Notes: generated by a model not told the origin, from the letters alone. Positions 48,501-54,873 are shown, numbered from the stretch's first letter. The stretch is 64,000 nucleotides of DNA from Macrocystis pyrifera (GCA_031763025.1 JASSKH010000006.1:11591979-11655978); one strand, 5' to 3'. Numbers and translations: made by a program.

Positions 48501-51500
48501 AGATGATTTACCTGACCTATCTGTAGATGATCTATCTGTATCTGATCTATCTGTACATGATTTATGTGTAGATTATCTATCTGTCCGACGTGTTGAGTGA
48601 TCTATCTAACGCGTGCAACCCTCTGTAGTCAGCGCTGCCCTGCCAGACCGGGCTATAACTTTGACCTTCCCTTTAGCCTGGAATGTAAATACCGTGGCTT
48701 CCACGTGTCCCTGCTTCTATTCATACCTGGCCGTGCCTCATACCCTTGAACCATTCCCCTCTGTAGACGTTGCACATCTGCTTCTGAGTGTCCATCGACG
48801 CCGAAGACTCCGGCCTGAAACACATTAGGCAATAAGTTACATGTTTTTGCGGACGATTGAGCACGCAACAAAGATTGGGTAGAGAAAAAGCAACGCTCAC
48901 GAACATCCTTATCAAGAGGAAGAAAATCCGCACCTGCGCATCGAAATATTAGGGCATCATGTTGATACCTACTGCGGATAAATTTTAACCAGGAAGTACA
49001 GTAGATGCTGAAGGGAGTTAGACTTCGTGGATAGGTTTCCTTTTCGTTCAGGTTTCCTTCGGTCTTCTTCTTCGTCGTTCGGGGGGTGTTTTTTATGAGT
49101 GATCAACGTTGGAGCTACTGTAGTCCAATAGACTACTGCAGTCCAATGGGCTGCTGTGGTCCAATAGGCTGTTGCAGTCCAGTAGGTTGCCTTTTTTTAT
49201 TTCTCTTAGTTTTCTTCTTGTTTCGGGCAGTGTTCATGACTAATTCAGCGTGTTCATTAGCGATCAACGCTGAAGCTCACGCTGCACCATTGTCGGCTGC
49301 CAAAACGCAACTATCATATACCAGGGGTAGTGGCATCGCACCTATCCTCTATCCACACATGTTCGCCGTATCCGCACTGCAGGTCCGCTTTCCAGTTGCC
49401 CGTGTAACGCTCCCGCCTCGCCACCCAGGTCATGGTGCCCCTCCCCTCCTTTTGATCCTGAACGATCGTAACAATTTTAGTAGCAATACAAGGCAATAAC
49501 AGGCAATACAAGGCGACATATGGGAGGGATGTGTAGGTAAGAGCCTTCAAGAAGGGACAGCGCAATTTTTTATTGGTTCAGAGGGATAGAAGAGAGACCA
49601 CTGTCTGTACTACTTCGGTATTTGAGTAGAGGGTTCGATGCAAGTCGGACTGGAACATGTACGAGCATGTTCGATGCGTCGTCGGAAGGAAGTAAAAATA
49701 CAACGTAACACAATAAAACCATGGGGTTTCCTCGAGAACTTTTTTCGCGTTATTGTCTCCATAAGCTTACGTACCAGGCACACCGCAACTCTTATTACTG
49801 TAGAATGTTCTCCTTGTTCTTCCTATCACATCATGTTTGCCATCCGAAAGCGATAGGCAGCAGTTAGTTGATGATACCGTACACACTAGAAACGAAGCAA
49901 ACCGTACACCTCAGAACCAGGTAATAGGTACACACACAACCAAAACGAAGCTGATCGCAACACCTCTCAGGACGTATCACAGCGCACCTACCTCTGCCCA
50001 GTCCCCCTCATACGTGTTCCCCGACGTGTAGGTCATGGTGCCGCGACCGTGGCGGCAGTTTTCTTTCCACTCCCCGGCGTAGCAAGACGTAGACTCCGTG
50101 CCGACGCCGTACCGCTGCTCCCCGTATCCGTGGCGCTTGCTCGCCCTCCAGCACCCCTCATACACCTATGTATCAGGGAGCATTTTACAATCGAGGGCGG
50201 TGTTCAGGCCGTGGGAGGCGTATTACGATACGGGGTGAAAGCACCTTAACGTCAGCGGCTCCATATTTAAAGGGCTCTCTACGCATGTTAATAGAATACA
50301 GTTGGAAAGTAACACCAGTTGTAGGATGGAGGATTTCGTTGAAACTCATGTTTGCAAGCTGTGCGTGATGCTATAATAGTGATACTTGGACCGCGCGTAT
50401 TGCGGGTTATATATAGCCTCATGCAGGATATACGCCTCGTATATGAGGAGGGAAAGAAAAAACTGCAGCTGCAGAATTCAGGGAGTGTGTATGTGTATTT
50501 GAAGAGCTCTCTGAGAATATTGCCTCCCCCAAACTCTGGTTTTGAGGAAAAACGAAAGAAAACACAGCCAGGTGAGGAACCAACCGCACGGCCTGATACA
50601 TCAGGCACAAAAATCGAATGCCATACTCGTAGCAAATAAACTTCACATCCTTTTCAATAGTCGAGGGCGGTGCTCGGGTGGGGGGAAGGCAGTAAAACAG
50701 GTGGTATTTGATATTACGGGGGACCATAGTAAACAGGACCAAATATTGTTAGTAAAAAATAGGTAAACATATAGGTTTTTATGTATACCATAGGTCCTAC
50801 TTCGAAGTATCAACTGTGGACCCCCGTAGTAGTATAGTAACCCCTTTGAAGGAGTTGATCAATAACTTGGTGAAAGTATAGGCTGCTACGATGGGAGGAT
50901 CAGTAGCGTTTTCGGCCAAAATATTTCTGACTGATGGAGCTCATTAAGGGTACCGAGGGACTACCCAATAAGTCAGCTTGTGTTTTACGCTATTCGTTTT
51001 CGGCCAAAATATTTCTGACTGATGGAGCTCATTAAGGGCACCGAGGGACTACCCAATAGGTCAGCTTGTGTTTTACGCTATTCTTCGATACGTACGTACG
51101 TAAGCCACCTTCCCTCGAACACCCTGGACTTTCCAGTGGACGGCGGGGTTCGAGCGGTGGGAGGCATGCATGCTATCAACAGTAACCCCATTGGGACTCC
51201 AATACCTTGAATATAGTATACTCGTATGTAGGGGAAAACGTATTCCGAAACAAGTTGACGGATCATGGGCGTCGGCACCCACGAGATAGCCCGGATGGCT
51301 GCTGAGACTTGGGACATATTACGGGGTTTATCCGAGGACCCTCTCCGACACGCCCGTCGCATGATGCTATTCCTGGCTACTAATAATAACCTATTTGACT
51401 AGTAAAAATAGAGTGACACAGACAGTGGTGTAGCCTATGAAGAGCATCCGGTTTCGTTTTAAGGCCATAGCAGAGATAAGAACCAGGTATTTCGGCTTGC

Positions 51501-54112
51501 CACGAGAAGAAAACACTGCTTGGAATCAGTAGGGGATCCTTTTTTTCAGTAATAAAAGATACCTGGCAAGTAATAGAGATGGGACCACGTTTTTTTTTTG
51601 GCTCATCACGGGGTGGTCTTGAAATGGGCATACCCCGCTCTAAAGGATTTAAGGATCCTATCCGGGTGCTGACTACTACCGTCATGTTGGTACGATGGTT
51701 GATACCACTGAATACACCTGGCAGACGTTTGGGTCTCTACACTATAATCCAAGGCACAGGGGCTAATAAGAGGCGGGTCTTGTCGGGCGCATCAAAGCCC
51801 CTTTTTGACATTGAAATACTGGTTTTAGTCTGGGAGGCCGGTCAGGCAACGTGGCCGTCAGGCCGGACGCCTGTTTATGTCATTGACAGACAACCGTGCA
51901 CTGTGCCCATGACGCGACCATAGCATATGCCGATAAACCCAAAACCCTTAATCCTGACCCCAACACTAACCCAACCCCCCCCTCGACCCTGAAATTAGCT
52001 CTAACTCTACCCCCGAGCAACCCTAACCCTGATTCCTAACCCAACCCTAACCCTGACCGCGACCCAAACCCTAACCCTTCCTCAACCCTACCCTAACCCT
52101 GGCCCGGACAATGACATTAACTCGGTTCTAACCCCGAGTATCCCTAACCCTGATCCCTAACCCAAACTCTAACCCTGACCCTGACCCTGACCCCAACGCT
52201 GATGCCAACCCTATCCCTAAACCTAGGATGTTTGACGAATAGTAGAGCGTTATACGTACTTGACCAGAGTGCCGTCAGCAGCACTTGTAAGCGGTTAACG
52301 TATTTGACCAGAGTGTCGTCAGCAGCAACTGTAAAGGTGCCTGCTTCATGGCGCAACCCCTCGACACCCCAGCCCGAATCTCACCCCTGACCCTAGCCTC
52401 GGTCTTAACCTTGACCCTGAATATGCGTTACAGTAGTATACTTATCGTACCAGGGTCCCGTCAGCGCTTGTAAAGGTGCCGTGCCCATTGCGCAGGCCTC
52501 GGACAACGTCTCCGTGATACGAGCTCCCATCGCTCCAGCTGTACCGCCCCGTCCCGGTGATCTCGTTATTCCTATGACGCCATACAATAGTGTGCAACAA
52601 GGTGGACGACGCGACCGATAATGAAGGGGTAGCACATCGCACAAGAGGGAGGTAATCAATAACGTCAAGAGATTAATACTTTCGAAATACGAACAGACCA
52701 TTACTGCGAATATAGGCTGAACGAAAGGCAAGACGACCTTCTCCTATTAATTGCTTGTGTCATACTGCTGTTGCACTGGTAGACTCCATCTTAAGGTTGG
52801 GAGTGTATGGGTCGCGTTTTTTTTTCTGTTTCGTTTAGGCGCTTTTTTCGATTCGCATACACACACGCAACTATTGTTGGCTGCAGTAGAACTGCTGAAA
52901 TGCGAAGACCAACGACGTATGCTGCCCGACGAACGGTGGTATTTTTTACACGAGTAGGGAGTTTCGAAGCCGAGAGTCTGGCCCTTTGTACGCATAGAGC
53001 AGTTTGCGTGTGTAGAGCATTCGATCAGACTTGAGCAAGTGACGCTGAATTGTCACCGGACGTCGGACATCTACGATGACGACGTTTGCGCCAGTTTCTT
53101 ATGTGGTACCTCAAGTCTCTTTTGTTACAGCGTTAGGACCAGGTTCTTATCTCAAGTCTCCTGTCTTACAGTATTCGGACCAGTCTCTTATCTCAAGTCT
53201 CCGTTCTGACAGCGTGTTCGGATCAGTTTTATAGGTCTTACCTCAAGTCTCCTTCGTACGCCGTCCCGTCCGAGACCAGACGTACTGCCCGCTGCCGTTC
53301 ATAACGCCACGATGGAACTCCCCGGTGTACGTGTTCCCGCTCCGGAAGAGAGCTTCGCCCTGCCCGCTATAGCTGCCCCACATACGTACAACGTACATAC
53401 GGAGGTGTGGCATGTGATGTCCGATAGTTTGACAACTAGAACGCTCCCATGATAGTAGCATGGGTGAGAGAGGGAATCGCACACCCGCAGGTACGAGTAA
53501 CTAACTGTGTTTGATGCACCGTAAGTCGTGACACATGACGAACTCATGCTCTTCGAATCAACCCAGCTACAAAAGAGATCCCAGGTTTCGCGGTTATGGT
53601 ACTCTGAAGCCTATGCTAACGCAGTTAGCCGCAACTTACGAGGAACGTTACTTGTGGTGGTGCATTAGGTTACGTTTCACTATTATTATCACAGCAGCGC
53701 GATTCCTACCTGGTATGAACTACTCATACTCCTACGGTTATCTTGTACCATGGTACCATGGTTTTACACAGCATCGAACCAACGTGTTTACCTAGAGCAC
53801 AGCAGCAGCACGTAAAACTTGTCCATGTTTAGAAATTTACGGATTTAGTACGAGTTTTGAAGATGCTAAACGACATGACAACCGATAATAATACTGTCCG
53901 TACCGGTGTACCGTTAATAGTGATGTAAGATATCCGTTTGTATGTTCTCTCAACCTAAGACGACAAAGCTGGCAGCACATCAACATAGATAGACGTCAAG
54001 CTTCTTGCTCCTGGGATCGTTCTCACCATCCATCTTCATCGGTGCCTCCCACGTATCGTTTCACAATGATTGCCCCGAGCTCCGGGCCTAGCATGTGCTC
54101 CGAGCTCATCAT
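28715..54112 (-). CDS. RSPH10B: Radial spoke head 10 homolog-like MORN-repeat protein (15-exon split gene)
   Basis: Fifteen minus-strand exons were joined by GT-AG borders and consistent phases from a Met at 54112 to about 28.7 kb, coding roughly 990 residues. Exons 1-7 give about nine MORN repeats, pattern YxGxWxxGxxxGxGxYxWxxG, for example YHGDVVRGLRNGHGTF and YEGCWRASKRHGYGE. Exons 8-15 carry blocks resembling the C-terminal half of RSPH10B: SMHQFVAFARDC, ITFREFVEGVVRLG, VIRLYRLYSGPSSLVPMTLR and LMPDEFKAVLVGLFELS. RSPH10B homologues are radial-spoke or axonemal MORN proteins of motile flagella, so this suggests a swimming cell stage. Frame breaks exist in exons 2 and 11 (see those entries). 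The introns, up to about 3 kb, are packed with repeats. The name rests on domain order recognised by eye; a different axonemal MORN protein is possible. The 3' end is uncertain. Confidence 0.7.
29695..29810. mobile_element. MITE-2 copy
   Basis: Contains CAGTCCCGTTTTGGGGACAA and ATCCCCAAAAGTGATC around CTCCAACTCTAAGTAG; the right arm is diverged. Confidence 0.7.
30063..30175. mobile_element. MITE-1 copy, diverged
   Basis: Arms TTATGGGGGACGATAGTAAT and ATTACTGTATGTTCCCTCCT, with AAAACCTATGTATTAAAG inside. Confidence 0.75.
30340..30450. mobile_element. MITE-1 copy
   Basis: Arms ACTATTACGGGGGGCCATAG and ACTATGGTCCCCCGTAA with AAATATTGTTAGTAAAAA inside. Arms match closely. Confidence 0.9.
30451..31617 (-). 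other. RSPH10B-like intron; tandem duplication near 31.16-31.39 kb
   Basis: Two copies of about 110 bp share CCTAACCGCTATCTGCT/CCCAACCGCTATCTGCT, GTCCTTGTTTC and ATGCTCCTCCAATAACTT. A related phrase is near 38.8 kb. ORFs on either strand here lack domains. Confidence 0.55.
31621..31730. mobile_element. MITE-1 copy
   Basis: Arms TATTACGGGGAACCATAGTA and TACTAAGGTCCCCCGTAATA, 32 bp 3' (lower strand) of exon 14's donor. Confidence 0.9.
31762..31986 (-). CDS. RSPH10B-like exon 14
   Basis: The acceptor CATGCAG precedes CTC ATG CCG GAT. It encodes LMPDEFKAVLVGLFELSRAK, then an acidic Ala/Gly/Asp linker, ending KEHHE before donor GTAAGA. Exactly 75 codons, phase 0 on both sides. Confidence 0.7.
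32672..32783. mobile_element. MITE-1 copy
   Basis: Arms TAATATGGGGGGCCATAGTA and TACTATGGTCCTCCGCAATA flank AATATTGTTAGTAAAAATAG. A MITE-3 palindrome follows at 32825-32890. Confidence 0.85.
33090..33166. repeat. (GGTA)n tetranucleotide microsatellite
   Basis: About 18 near-perfect GGTA units, followed after a short gap by a (GGGT)n run near 33180-33196. Confidence 0.95.
33880..34200. repeat. 21-bp minisatellite, about 15 units
   Basis: Units alternate GACAGTATGGACCTACTGTAT and GGCAGTATGGACCCACTGAAT. The 21-bp period keeps three frames open on each strand, for example GSMDPLN/DSMDLLY heptads on the plus strand. Lying in an intron on the antisense strand, it is treated as a minisatellite and not a coding repeat. 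Confidence 0.85.
34419..34619 (-). CDS. RSPH10B-like exon 13
   Basis: The acceptor CGATAG precedes GTG TTC AGC. It encodes VFSDANAYLQSRGACAAPHA and an acidic linker ending LDVLDRE before donor GTGGGT. 67 codons, phase 0 on both sides. A competing donor GTAAGC, 11 nt further on, would break phase with exon 14. Confidence 0.65.
34658..35284. mobile_element. Three MITE-1 copies (34658-34764, 35040-35152, 35174-35284)
   Basis: The first has arms TTACGGGGGACCACAATAAA and TTTAATATGGCCCCCCGTAG. The second is heavily diverged (AAAACCTATATATTGTAG retained). The third is a good copy of the variant with GGGGGTCCATAGTTAACAGG arms. The last two lie between the inverted arms of a larger element (34920-35535). 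Confidence 0.8.
34920..35535. mobile_element. Element with terminal inverted repeats of about 100 bp and nested MITEs
   Basis: The left arm (about 34920-35030) contains TTTTCTGAGCTGCTGCCTCG, ACACATGAGGAGGAGCTCAA and AAACGTTCGTT. The right arm (about 35450-35535) is its reverse complement. A solo arm recurs at about 32950-33020. The interior peptide KKADTIRRIPPISS resembles a frame near 61.75 kb (AETIRRIPPILSS). Confidence 0.6.
35577..35840. repeat. Composite GATC-rich element
   Basis: Starts with four TAGATCATC units and contains CTCCCACCCGGCAACATGAT and GAGCTAGCTCATACAGATCA, the reverse of the body seen near 42.1 and 48.4 kb. Confidence 0.75.
35841..36774 (-). other. RSPH10B-like intron; no other gene recognised
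   Basis: Contains two copies of the AGCATGAGCTTCAACGTTGA / CCTTCAACGTTGGTCACTCA motif at about 36211 and 36549. Nothing else supportable. Confidence 0.45.
36775..36920 (-). repeat. SINE-like repeat, subtype B, reverse
   Basis: The reverse complement reads GTGCTCATTTGTTGCTTGCC, then TTTCGAGACGGAGCACCGTT, GACACCTCCAGCAATTGGGC and GCTCATTACGTTGTTTCC. Confidence 0.85.
37166..37297 (-). CDS. RSPH10B-like exon 12
   Basis: The acceptor TGCGACAG and donor GTAATA bound exactly 44 codons in phase 0: VIRLYRLYSGPSSLVPMTLR, then GLLRLSRDAGLKEEARIAPD and DVKK. The IxxLYxxYS...MT...L.RD.. pattern matches the block after the MORN region in RSPH10B proteins. Confidence 0.8.
37298..39173 (-). other. RSPH10B-like intron
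   Basis: Contains a MITE-3 palindrome (37372-37437), a 33-bp minisatellite (37935-38280) and a C/A run near 38588-38612. No other gene is supported. Confidence 0.5.
37915..38285. repeat. Dispersed element with expanded 33-bp minisatellite
   Basis: The first 110 bp (GTGCCGGTATGG to GTGCCAAGCCATTTTACCGG) match about 59058-59200. Then about eight 33-bp units of the form GGCACTACTCAACATGCACT plus ATACAGGGCAGCC follow; the 59-kb copy has few such units. Confidence 0.85.
39174..39905 (-). CDS. RSPH10B-like exon 11, with two G-run frame breaks
   Basis: The acceptor GCCAG opens VFDSRRAITFREFVEGVVRL, then a variable linker with poly-Ala from a CTG/CAG tract (39531-39573). Past an 18-G/C run at about 39495-39512 the sensible frame changes, giving TLNADFKLFVATHLSGLLAE. 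Past a second run of about 22 G/C at 39299-39320 it returns to the first frame, ending ELEGADEQ before donor GTGAGT. Total length is 732 nt, a multiple of three. The two frame changes therefore cancel, consistent with homopolymer length error or drift. Confidence 0.65.
39945..40095. repeat. G-homopolymer cluster upstream of a SINE-like copy
   Basis: About 150 bp of near-continuous G runs broken by GTCGAGG and CAACGTGTGTG phrases, twice repeated. It ends directly at GGGGTACTCATT of a subtype A copy. On the transcribed minus strand it is a C run just upstream of the exon 11 acceptor. Confidence 0.9.
40096..40350 (+). repeat. SINE-like repeat, subtype A, near full length
   Basis: Runs from GTACTCATTATTGTGCATGG to CTGGTGTGGCCACTTCCAG. 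This copy and the one at 44.5 kb define the 3' end of subtype A. Confidence 0.85.
40875..41096 (-). CDS. RSPH10B-like exon 10
   Basis: The acceptor CTTCACAG precedes ATC TAC CGC. It encodes IYRMFFRMRRQHDWELRNCL, a Gly-rich linker, then VDFWASFFGNEVCEEG before donor GTGAGA. 74 codons, phase 0 both sides. The plus-strand ORFs over it are shadows. Confidence 0.7.
41110..41420 (+). repeat. SINE-like repeats: truncated head plus subtype A copy
   Basis: A short head at about 41110-41170 (GTACCTCATTGTCATGCATG) is followed by a G-rich spacer and a longer subtype A copy starting GTACTCATCATCATGCATGG. Confidence 0.8.
41425..41745 (+). repeat. Two SINE-like repeats, subtype B, in tandem
   Basis: Copies at about 41432-41580 and 41607-41745. 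Both have GTACT-start heads, GACCACTGACCACGCA and an AACAGTCC/CTCCAATATT tail region; a G run separates them. A (CA)n/(TA)n microsatellite follows at 41744-41780. Confidence 0.8.
42000..42835. repeat. Composite GATC-rich element(s), largest copy
   Basis: Core minisatellite of about 10 GATCTATCTGTAGATGAT units at 42228-42390. It is flanked by bodies containing TGATCTAGCTCATGTTGCCG and TTTGTACCGTACAGATCCTG, then by TCTGACGTAGTGTGAATGAA-type repeats (three copies, about 42660, 42755 and 42845). The last abuts the donor of exon 9. Confidence 0.8.
42866..42956 (-). CDS. RSPH10B-like exon 9
   Basis: The acceptor CCACACAG opens with C, which completes a Ser codon from exon 8. The exon encodes TMFTMSMHQFVAFARDCNAL, then APSTPVTVGE before donor GTAAGG. 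The MxxxQFxxFxRDC pattern fits the RSPH10B post-MORN domain. 91 nt, phase 2 in, phase 0 out. Confidence 0.75.
43190..43500. repeat. Tandem duplication, unit about 150 bp
   Basis: Two copies share CCTTTCTATGCACGAAGTGT, CATAGAAAACC/CATAGGAAACC, CCCAGTGTC and TATCCTAGAGA. Confidence 0.85.
43990..44290. repeat. Composite GATC-rich element
   Basis: AGATAGATCATCTACAGATA units open the copy, followed by GACTCCCACCCGGTAACGTG and ATCATACAGAGCATACAGAT. Confidence 0.75.
44492..44753 (+). repeat. SINE-like repeat, subtype A, near full length
   Basis: Preceded by a G run of about 14 and followed by another G run (44754-44762). Ends CTGGTGTGGCCACTTCCAG, as in the 40.1-kb copy. Confidence 0.85.
45165..45300. 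repeat. TTTCCAAGACA-type 11-bp minisatellite
   Basis: About ten imperfect units (CATTTCCAAGA, TATTTCCAATA, CGTTTCCAACA). It gives long KCLGNVLEI-like ORFs on the minus strand that are repeat artefacts. Confidence 0.85.
45568..45678. mobile_element. MITE-1 copy
   Basis: Arms CTATTGCGGTGGTCCATGG and CTATGGACCCCCGTAATA flank CAAATATTGTTAGTAAAC. Confidence 0.85.
45837..45943 (-). CDS. RSPH10B-like exon 8
   Basis: The acceptor ATTTTGCAG precedes GAC GAC GAC. It encodes DDDHPELSSAVKMKIADLLS, then CEDEAARAVAVRDVE and two bases of a Ser codon before a weak donor GTCCGC. The helical, charged sequence follows the last MORN repeat. A stronger donor GTGAGA lies 15 nt earlier but breaks phase with exon 9. 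Confidence 0.65.
45995..47225 (+). repeat. Cluster of SINE-like repeats (subtypes A and B)
   Basis: Six copies or fragments with G-run heads: B at 46002-46072, B at 46092-46150, A at 46148-46350, A at 46710-46925, B at 46947-47085, A head at 47186-47225. All are in plus orientation and interrupt the intron on both sides of exon 7. Confidence 0.8.
46479..46625 (-). CDS. RSPH10B-like exon 7: MORN repeats
   Basis: After an acceptor-like GACGTAAAG it encodes GTFMYADGSRHTGQWDKNRK, then HGPAVFMTESGRMLEGSFDN and DTMVGRMSQ before donor GTGATC. It completes the MORN unit begun in exon 6 (RHGQ|GTFMYADG). Exactly 49 codons, phase 0 on both sides. Confidence 0.8.
47226..48280 (-). other. RSPH10B-like intron; no other gene recognised
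   Basis: Contains a (TC)n microsatellite at 47620-47642. Nothing else supportable. Confidence 0.45.
48285..48620. repeat. Composite GATC-rich element
   Basis: Has the body GCCCATGTTGCCGGGTGGGA and the CTGTAGATGATCTATCTGTA minisatellite at about 48515-48590. Confidence 0.8.
48727..48814 (-). CDS. RSPH10B-like exon 6: MORN repeat start
   Basis: The acceptor TGTTTCAG supplies G to complete Arg, then PESSASMDTQKQMCNVYRGE and WFKGMRHGQ before donor GTATGA. YRGEWFKGMRHGQ|G is a canonical MORN half. 88 nt, phase 2 in, phase 0 out. Confidence 0.8.
48815..49341 (-). other. RSPH10B-like intron
   Basis: Contains GTCCAATAGxCTGCTGTGG-type short repeats at 49120-49190 and the dispersed motif GATCAACGCTGAAGCTCACG at 49261. 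Confidence 0.5.
49342..49457 (-). CDS. RSPH10B-like exon 5: MORN repeats
   Basis: The acceptor CGTTCAG precedes GAT CAA AAG. It encodes DQKEGRGTMTWVARRERYTG, then NWKADLQCGYGEHVWIED and AG before donor GTGCGA, phase 2. Two MORN units are visible. Confidence 0.85.
49992..50165 (-). CDS. RSPH10B-like exon 4: MORN repeats
   Basis: The acceptor GATACATAG precedes GTG TAT GAG. It encodes VYEGCWRASKRHGYGEQRYG, then CYAGEWKENCRHGRGTMTYT and SGNTYEGDWAE before donor GTAGGT. 58 codons, phase 0 both sides, joining exon 3 as DGTL|VYEG. Confidence 0.85.
50713..50831. mobile_element. MITE-1 copy
   Basis: Arms ATATTACGGGGGACCATAG and TGTGGACCCCCGTAGTAG; the right half carries an extra TTCGAAGTATCAA segment. 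Confidence 0.85.
50910..51085. repeat. 88-bp tandem duplication, nearly identical
   Basis: Two copies of GTTTTCGGCCAAAATATTTC ... CAGCTTGTGTTTTACGCTAT, differing at only a couple of positions, so the event is recent. Confidence 0.95.
51950..52430. repeat. Telomere-like minisatellite with embedded exon 3 fragments
   Basis: CCCTAACCCTGACCC-type units occupy about 51950-52230 and 52375-52430. Between them lie two decayed copies (about 52253-52300 and 52305-52365) of the last 30-45 bp of exon 3 with its donor region, sharing GACCAGAGTGCCGTCAGCAG and TTGTAAGCGG / CTGTAAAGGTGCC. Confidence 0.8.
52451..52571 (-). CDS. RSPH10B-like exon 3: MORN repeats
   Basis: The acceptor CGTCATAG supplies G to complete Arg, then NNEITGTGRYSWSDGSSYHG, DVVRGLRNGHGTFTSADGTL and donor GTACGA. 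Two MORN units. 121 nt, phase 2 in, phase 0 out. Confidence 0.85.
52572..53241 (-). other. RSPH10B-like intron; CTTATCTCAAGTCTC tandem repeats
   Basis: Near 53090-53250 four units of about 50 bp repeat TCTTATCTCAAGTCTC and ACAGCGTTAGGACCAG. The last unit runs into the donor of exon 2 (TTACCTCAAGTCTCC), so the minisatellite again shares sequence with an exon border. Confidence 0.6.
53242..53372 (-). CDS. RSPH10B-like exon 2: MORN repeats, frame broken
   Basis: The acceptor TGGGGCAG precedes C TAT AGC, completing Cys from exon 1. It encodes YSGQGEALFRSGNTYTGEFH, then RGVMNGSGQYVW. After this Trp codon the frame shifts: the MORN consensus continues as SDGTAYEGDL only in the +2/-1 frame, ending AG before donor GTAAGA. 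Exon 3 joins that second frame (YEGDLR|NNEITGTG), so the break is real in this sequence. In the uninterrupted frame the exon ends in a stop (RTKET*). Two extra bases (TC duplicated near 53269) or one missing base would explain it. Confidence 0.75.
53373..54026 (-). other. RSPH10B-like intron 1; no other gene recognised
   Basis: No supported feature. Short plus-strand ORFs lack domains. Confidence 0.5.
54027..54112 (-). CDS. RSPH10B-like exon 1 with start codon
   Basis: Two Met codons in tandem (ATGATGAGC) at 54112 open MMSSEHMLGPELGAIIVKRY, then VGGTDEDG and TG before donor GTGAGA. The junction gives GGTDEDGC|YSGQGEAL, like the N-terminus of other radial-spoke MORN proteins (YxGxRNEKGxRHGxG). 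An in-frame stop lies about 90 nt upstream. 86 nt, phase 2 out, matching exon 2. Confidence 0.7.
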
Positions 54113-54525
54113 CGTGTTTTTGGACGTTTGGATCGCGACACTCGACACGCACACCGTTGCCTTCAGCAGGCCCCAGACCCCAGACCGACAAAATCAAAAG
54201 GATCCAACCTCGTGGTTGCTACCCTTTGAATTTTGGAAGATGCAACACCGCCATATACCTTCGAAATCGACACTGTTTGGAGTACTGCTCCCCTCCAACC
54301 GCGTCCCTCACAACTATAGGGCGTCAGCCAGCGAGAAATGCTGCTGGGTGGTGGCCGATCTTGTCGAAGATACCTGGAAAAATAATTATGAATTTGGTGT
54401 AAAAAACGGTTACGGAGGAGTTCGTGTGGAGTCAGAGGCGGTTTAAGCGGGGGGAGATTTCGAGATTTCTCCTCGTGCGTTGGGTTGTTGTTGCCAGAGT
54501 TTATCGGACTTCTCTCTCAGCGAGC
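54113..54525. promoter_or_regulatory. Candidate bidirectional promoter region
   Basis: The 413 bp between the start codons of the RSPH10B-like gene (minus) and the methyltransferase gene (plus) must contain both 5' UTRs and start sites. A partial palindrome GGAGATTTCGAGATTTCTCC lies at about 54451-54470. No clear TATA box was identified. Plus-strand ORFs here are not supported. Confidence 0.4.
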
Positions 54526-54873
54526 ATGGCAGCTGGGCGAAAGAACGTGCTACGGGTAGTCGCAGTGGTCGGGCTATGTCCCTTAGTGGCTGTGACGGGG
54601 TTTTCCGTTCCTGTGAGGTCGGGAGTGCGAGCTGCTTCTGCCGGTACGGGTACTGCTATCTACACCCTCCCTTCTGATGCGAGTCTTCGTAGGCGTAGAC
54701 ATGCTACCACGACCACCATGGCTTCCCTTGGAGCGGCATCAAGCACCGCTTCGAACAGGGGGCCAGGCTTCGGAGATATGTTGGGAGACAAGGTCGCGTC
54801 CGCGATCGTGAACTCTCCGGTGTACCCTTTTCTCATAAAGCAGGCGAAAGGCACGATGAAAAAGAGCGCAGAG
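54526..54873 (+). CDS. Methyltransferase exon 1: targeting peptide
   Basis: Begins ATGGCAGCTGGGCGAAAG and ends AGCGCAGAG before donor GTGAGA: 116 codons, phase 0. It carries the signal peptide, transit peptide and FGDMLGDKVASAIVNSPVYP. An in-frame upstream ORF exists from 54424, but the Met at 54526 is followed at once by the signal peptide and is preferred. Confidence 0.8.

Larger units (their letters stand above)
50166..52450 (-). other. RSPH10B-like intron with duplications and telomere-like repeats
   Basis: Contains a MITE-1 (50713-50831), an 88-bp tandem duplication (50910-51085), telomere-like repeats (51950-52230 and 52375-52430) and two decayed copies of the exon 3 3' end (52250-52365). 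ORFs at 51579 and elsewhere lack support. Confidence 0.6.

Noticed and set aside
51579-51923. Plus-strand 114-codon ORF starting MGPRFFFGSSRGG
   Set aside because: No domain, no splice evidence, antisense in an intron; composition like surrounding sequence.
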